This document shows positions 38,331-41,047 of a stretch of 41,047 nt of DNA, piece by piece. The stretch spans positions 1-41,047 of the forward strand of contig JAGBEP010000018.1 in the NCBI GenBank assembly GCA_017936925.1. The letters are read 5' to 3'. The stretch comes from Clostridia bacterium. GTDB taxonomy: Bacteria > Bacillota > Clostridia > TANB77 > CAG-508. Made by a program: the position numbers and the translations under genes. The stretch's first letter is position 1, and the number at the start of each line of letters is the position of its first letter. The notes under the pieces are model-generated. The model made no database searches. It was not told the origin of the DNA and was given only the letters and a program-made list of their open reading frames with translations.

Positions 38331-38646
38331 AGAAGGAATGAAAGATATAACTTCTCAATGTAATTTTATAAATTGTACTTTCGATGGAGGAAGAGTTTTA
38401 GTTGACGAAACTTCAAAGATTGTTTATTTGTCTGTAATGATTACTCCTACGGTAACCAATAGTTGGAAAACTATCATAGAATTACCAGTTTCGGCGAAAT
38501 GCTTGCCAGTTGTTGAGTCACAGAGTGGAACTGGAATCATTGCAAGTGAGTTTTGGGCATATAACTTAGATGACAAGGTTGAAGTAAGGGGATCAATAAC
38601 CAGTGGCAATCAAATTATAATACAAGGATTTTATTTTAAAGAATAA
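38314..38646 (+). CDS. Small beta-rich tail/receptor-binding-like protein
   Basis: A 110-residue beta-rich protein (NCTFDGGRVLVDETSKIVYLSVMITPTVTNSWKTIIELP...). Predicted strands and lack of helices resemble the receptor-binding head domains of phage fibres. It is coupled to the preceding fibre protein, with GAGAGGAG upstream. No firm family. Confidence 0.55.
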   Translation: MIPQIKEGMKDITSQCNFINCTFDGGRVLVDETSKIVYLSVMITPTVTNSWKTIIELPVSAKCLPVVESQSGTGIIASEFWAYNLDDKVEVRGSITSGNQIIIQGFYFKE

Positions 38647-38668
38647 CATAGGGTGGAAAGGAGAAAAA

Positions 38669-38917
38669 ATGGAATCAATCATAGTAGCTATAATAACTAG
38701 TGGACTAGGTCTTATAGGAGTAATAATTTCAAATATGTTTAGTAATAAAAAATTGGAAGGTACATTAATTACTAGGCAAGCCGTTACTGATGAAAAAATA
38801 TCGGAGCTCACTAGAGAAGTACGTTTGCATAATAATTTTGCTCAACGAGTTCCAGTATTGGAAGAACAAATCAAAGTGGCTAATCATAGAATAGAAGATT
38901 TGGAAAAAGCCAAGTAA
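38669..38917 (+). CDS. XhlA-like lysis-associated protein
   Basis: An 82-residue protein with a short N-terminal membrane helix (IIVAIITSGLGLIGVIISNMF) and a C-terminal coiled coil (EKISELTREVRLHNNFAQRVPVLEEQIKVANHRIEDLEK). This resembles the small membrane/coiled-coil proteins (XhlA/DUF1515-like) found before holins. AAAGGAG precedes ATG. It would assist the holin at lysis. Confidence 0.65.
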   Translation: MESIIVAIITSGLGLIGVIISNMFSNKKLEGTLITRQAVTDEKISELTREVRLHNNFAQRVPVLEEQIKVANHRIEDLEKAK

Positions 38918-38935
38918 TTACATAGTTAAAAAATA

Positions 38936-38981
38936 AAAACGTCTTAAAAGCGATTCTGAAAGGTCGATTTCAAGGCGTTTT
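38936..38981 (+). terminator. Hairpin between XhlA-like gene and holin
   Basis: AAAACGTCTT (38936-38945) with AAGGCGTTTT (38972-38981, one wobble), with an inner GCGATT/GGTCGATTT-rich loop. It has terminator-like shape with AT flanks on both sides and may lower holin and endolysin expression. Confidence 0.6.
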
Positions 38982-39008
38982 AAAATTTATAAAGAAAAGA
39001 GGAAAAAA

Positions 39009-39200
39009 ATGAAAAAAGCTTTAGATGATTTAAAAAGTTTTATAACAGTAGCAATGATTTTAGTACTGTTCGTTATAGTGTTTGCTAATATTTTCGGAAT
39101 TGTATTATCAGACAATATATTGATATTGGTAACAAATTTAATAACAGCTGTTTTTACTTATTATTTTACAAAAAAAGAAAAAGATGAGGAGGAAAAATAG
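39009..39200 (+). CDS. Holin
   Basis: A 63-residue protein with two membrane helices (VAMILVLFVIVFANIFGIVL and ILILVTNLITAVFTYYFT) and a charged C-terminal tail (KKEKDEEEK), the profile of small phage holins. AAGAGGAAAA precedes the ATG, and the endolysin starts directly after its stop. It permeabilises the membrane to release the endolysin. Confidence 0.8.
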   Translation: MKKALDDLKSFITVAMILVLFVIVFANIFGIVLSDNILILVTNLITAVFTYYFTKKEKDEEEK

Positions 39201-39848
39201 ATGAACTATCAAGAATTTATAAACTATTACAACGGAAAAGCAATAGATTATGATGGAGTAGCAGGAGTACAATGCGTGGATTTAATAAAGTTTTATTTGA
39301 ATAAAGTTTTTGGATTAAATCCAGGTGCTTGGGGAAATGCAAAAGACTATTATGAAAATTTTAATAATTTGCCTTTGAAAAATAGTTTTACAAAAATAGT
39401 AAATACACCAAGTTTTGTACCTCAAAAAGGAGATATAGTAGTTTGGGGAGCTGGTCTTGGAAATACATATGGTCATATTGCGATAGCAACAGGGGAAGGA
39501 AACACATCACAATTCTATTCTTATGATATGAACTGGGGAGGAAAAGCTTGTAAGAAGGTATTACATACATACAAAGGATTTTTAGGAGTTTTAAGACCAA
39601 AGGACCAAGCTAAAGTAACAGGACAAGCTAATAATTTGTTTTGGGTAAGAGTCGACAAAGCAAAAGCTTGTGTAAGAAATCAACCTAACAGTAAAACAGG
39701 AGCATTGGCGGGTTCGAGATATTTATATAAAGGAAATACATTTCAAGCTAGTGGAACAGTAGTAGGAGAAAATGTAAGTGGTAATAACATCTGGTACAAA
39801 TCTTGGAAAGGAAACTATGTTTGGTCTGGGGGATTAACTAGAATATAG
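39201..39848 (+). CDS. CHAP-domain endolysin with C-terminal SH3 domain
   Basis: A 215-residue peptidoglycan hydrolase. The CHAP domain has the catalytic Cys25 (GVQCVDLIKFY) and His92 (YGHIAIATG). The SH3-like binding domain (VRVDKAKACVRNQPNSKTGALAGSRYLYKGNTFQASGTVVGE...) is at 147-215 and anchors it to the wall. CHAP enzymes act as amidase or D,D-endopeptidase; which one cannot be told here. GAGGAGG precedes ATG. It has no signal peptide, so it depends on the holin. Confidence 0.92.
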   Translation: MNYQEFINYYNGKAIDYDGVAGVQCVDLIKFYLNKVFGLNPGAWGNAKDYYENFNNLPLKNSFTKIVNTPSFVPQKGDIVVWGAGLGNTYGHIAIATGEGNTSQFYSYDMNWGGKACKKVLHTYKGFLGVLRPKDQAKVTGQANNLFWVRVDKAKACVRNQPNSKTGALAGSRYLYKGNTFQASGTVVGENVSGNNIWYKSWKGNYVWSGGLTRI

Positions 39849-39882
39849 CTAATTTAAAATATTGTACTAAATATTAAAGAAG

Positions 39883-39920
39883 AGGTAGATTAGATTAATT
39901 TCTAGTCTACCTATTTTTTT
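39883..39920 (+). terminator. Terminator after the lysis module
   Basis: AGGTAGATTAGA (39883-39894) pairs with TCTAGTCTACCT (39901-39912), then T7 at 39914-39920. It marks the end of the late transcript. Confidence 0.88.
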
Positions 39921-39957
39921 ATGTTTAAAGGATAGAAATATCAATTGTAAAAAAATG

Positions 39958-39986
39958 TTGAAAAAAGTAGAACGATATGCTAATAT
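39958..39986 (+). promoter_or_regulatory. Promoter of the post-lysis gene pair
   Basis: TTGAAA (39958-39963), 17 bp, TAATAT (39981-39986). It drives a module separate from the late operon, so expression in the lysogen is expected. Confidence 0.7.
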
Positions 39987-40009
39987 ACAGACGGAAGGAT
40001 GTATATGTT

Positions 40010-40945
40010 ATGCAACAACTAAGCGAAAAACAAGAAAGAGTGTTAAAATTTATTTGTAGTATAACTAAAAAAATTTATAGGTTTATTCAATATATGGGAG
40101 AAATGATAAAAAATATTTTTAGAATAATATATAATATTTTTAGGGCTTTAGGCATAATATTAATAATCTTTACTTTTCCGTTTATATTGCCATTGATATT
40201 GAAATTTTTAATAGAAATAAAATGTTTTACTAATTTAGAAGATTTTCAAAAATATTTTAATATTTTTGAAAATAAATATGTTATAATATGGCTAGGAATT
40301 GGAGTGTTATTATTTTTAGGAAGCTTTGGTAAAATGGCAGAAAAGTTGAAAGAGATTACGCAGAAGATAAGTGAACTTAGGTTTGAATTTGGAGAAAAAA
40401 AAGCATCAGTTAAATTTGATTCTGCAGCAATTCTTGAAGAATCAACTCAGAAGAAAAAAATTGCAGAAAAAATGAAAGATATTGATAATCCTGAAGATAA
40501 TCAAAAAACAATCCTGGAAGAATTAAAAAACATAAAAAATTCACAATTAACTATTAAGGAAGTATATAGTGATAAATACTTATGTAAAAATTGTGATTCT
40601 AATAAAATAAAAGAAGAAAACAAAAAGTTAAGAAATTTTGCTACAATTAATATAATAAATAAAGAAACTAGAACATTATTGCATATTATATATAATGAAA
40701 AATATATAGAAGCAGAAAAATTCAAAAGTAATATAATCAAAGGATATAAAAGAAGAAATAAGAACAATGCTAAATTAAGTAATAAAAATATTAATCAATT
40801 AGCCAATAATAAATATGAAACAATTTTTAACGGGTTAAAATTTTTGAATATAATAGAGCCTTCTGAAAATAATTCAGAAATAATGTTAACTAATGAAGGA
40901 AAGAAGTTTGTAGAAGAATATATAGAAGATGAGGAGGGGTTGTAA
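40010..40945 (+). CDS. Two-TM protein with winged-helix-like C-terminus, candidate PanT-type effector
   Basis: A 311-residue protein. An amphipathic N-terminus is followed by two membrane helices (ALGIILIIFTFPFILPLILKFL and YVIIWLGIGVLLFLGSF), a coiled coil (AEKLKEITQKISELRF), a Cys-x2-Cys pair (CKNC), and a C-terminal domain (FATINIINKETRTLLHIIYNEKY...LKFLNIIEPSENNSEIMLTNEGKKF) that looks winged-helix-like. ATG 40010 is chosen with GGAAGG upstream; the in-frame ATG 39977 lies inside the promoter spacer. Its stop overlaps the start of a Panacea gene, so the two form a coupled pair. It may be a toxin or exclusion factor (inferred from context); no family recognised. Confidence 0.7.
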   Translation: MQQLSEKQERVLKFICSITKKIYRFIQYMGEMIKNIFRIIYNIFRALGIILIIFTFPFILPLILKFLIEIKCFTNLEDFQKYFNIFENKYVIIWLGIGVLLFLGSFGKMAEKLKEITQKISELRFEFGEKKASVKFDSAAILEESTQKKKIAEKMKDIDNPEDNQKTILEELKNIKNSQLTIKEVYSDKYLCKNCDSNKIKEENKKLRNFATINIINKETRTLLHIIYNEKYIEAEKFKSNIIKGYKRRNKNNAKLSNKNINQLANNKYETIFNGLKFLNIIEPSENNSEIMLTNEGKKFVEEYIEDEEGL

Positions 40946-41047
40946 TGGATGCTACAGAAGTTGGAAAATATTTTTATTGTAAAGATGAAAATTTAACAGA
41001 AATACAAGTACAGAAATTGACATATTATGCATATGCATGGAATATTG
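40945..41047 (+). CDS. Panacea (DUF4065/SocA-like) protein, 5' part
   Basis: Only the first 34 residues are in the window: MDATEVGKYFYCKDENL then TEIQVQKLTYYAYAWN. The pattern V-x-x-Y-F...L-T-x-x-x-x-Q-K-L-x-Y-Y-A-x-x-W is the start of the Panacea domain, used by PanA antitoxins, SocA and GepA. GGAGGGG precedes the ATG, which overlaps the stop of the two-TM gene. It is probably the antitoxin or regulator of that protein. Confidence 0.75.
   Translation, partial: MDATEVGKYFYCKDENLTEIQVQKLTYYAYAWNI

Noticed and set aside
39977..40009. Upstream ATG for the two-TM protein, which would place an in-frame CGG in a CDS
   Set aside because: ATG 39977 lies inside the promoter (before the -10 box at 39981-39986) and has no ribosome site; ATG 40010 has GGAAGG upstream.

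Overview
The window comes from a low-GC Gram-positive genome, most likely a Clostridia-type Firmicute. The grounds are the strong A+T bias, the der-plsY-gpsA cluster, a sortase-anchored surface protein, canonical sigma-A promoters with U-tailed terminators, and the families of the phage genes. Two regions are present. Positions 1 to about 7500 are chromosome: the C-terminal end of an unidentified gene, der, plsY, gpsA, a zinc-ribbon protein, dtd, a small convergent gene, an LPXTG protein, a degenerate HD-domain protein, an EndoQ-type nuclease and a tRNA-Thr(CGT). From about 7500 to at least 39920, and probably to the window end, lies a siphovirus-type prophage inserted at the 3' end of that tRNA. 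Its far attachment site is not in the window.

Prophage layout, left to right. First comes the leftward integrase. Next is a short intergenic region that looks like a small RNA gene on the + strand. A leftward immunity operon follows (XRE repressor, DinD homologue, ImmA-like protein), divergent from a Cro-like gene and an excisionase-like gene. An early region holds small coiled-coil proteins, DUF1351, Bet/RecT recombinase, an MBL-fold protein, an HNH-like protein, a replication initiator-like protein, a nonapeptide-repeat protein, many tiny membrane or Cys-rich proteins, a RecU-like resolvase and an ArpU/RinA-type late regulator. The late region is TerS, TerL, SPP1-type portal, minor capsid protein fused to an ADP-ribosyltransferase-like domain, scaffold, major capsid, connectors, tail tube, tail assembly proteins, tape measure and tail-tip proteins. 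Then come two membrane-anchored accessory proteins, a ribbon-helix-helix regulator, structured RNA, a BRO/KilAC antirepressor, tail fibre-like proteins, XhlA-like protein, holin and CHAP endolysin. After the lysis terminator a separately promoted pair encodes a two-TM protein and the start of a Panacea (DUF4065) protein.

Two observations stand out. (1) Four phage genes (integrase, an early gene, tape measure, antirepressor) are each broken in the zero frame. All five break points are an in-frame CGG followed by A, and the correct protein resumes one base later at GGA (C|GGA). By my manual read of every CGG trinucleotide I found no in-frame CGG in any intact gene of the window, although CGA, CGT and CGC are used. 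This points to CGG being an unassigned or hungry codon used as a +1 frameshift site, rather than to five random indels. (2) A sigma-A promoter and an intrinsic terminator between the integrase and the ImmA gene define a roughly 74-nt RNA. Its terminator loop is perfectly complementary over 17 nt to the leader of the excisionase-like gene just downstream of cro. It looks like an antisense regulator of the lysogeny/excision switch.
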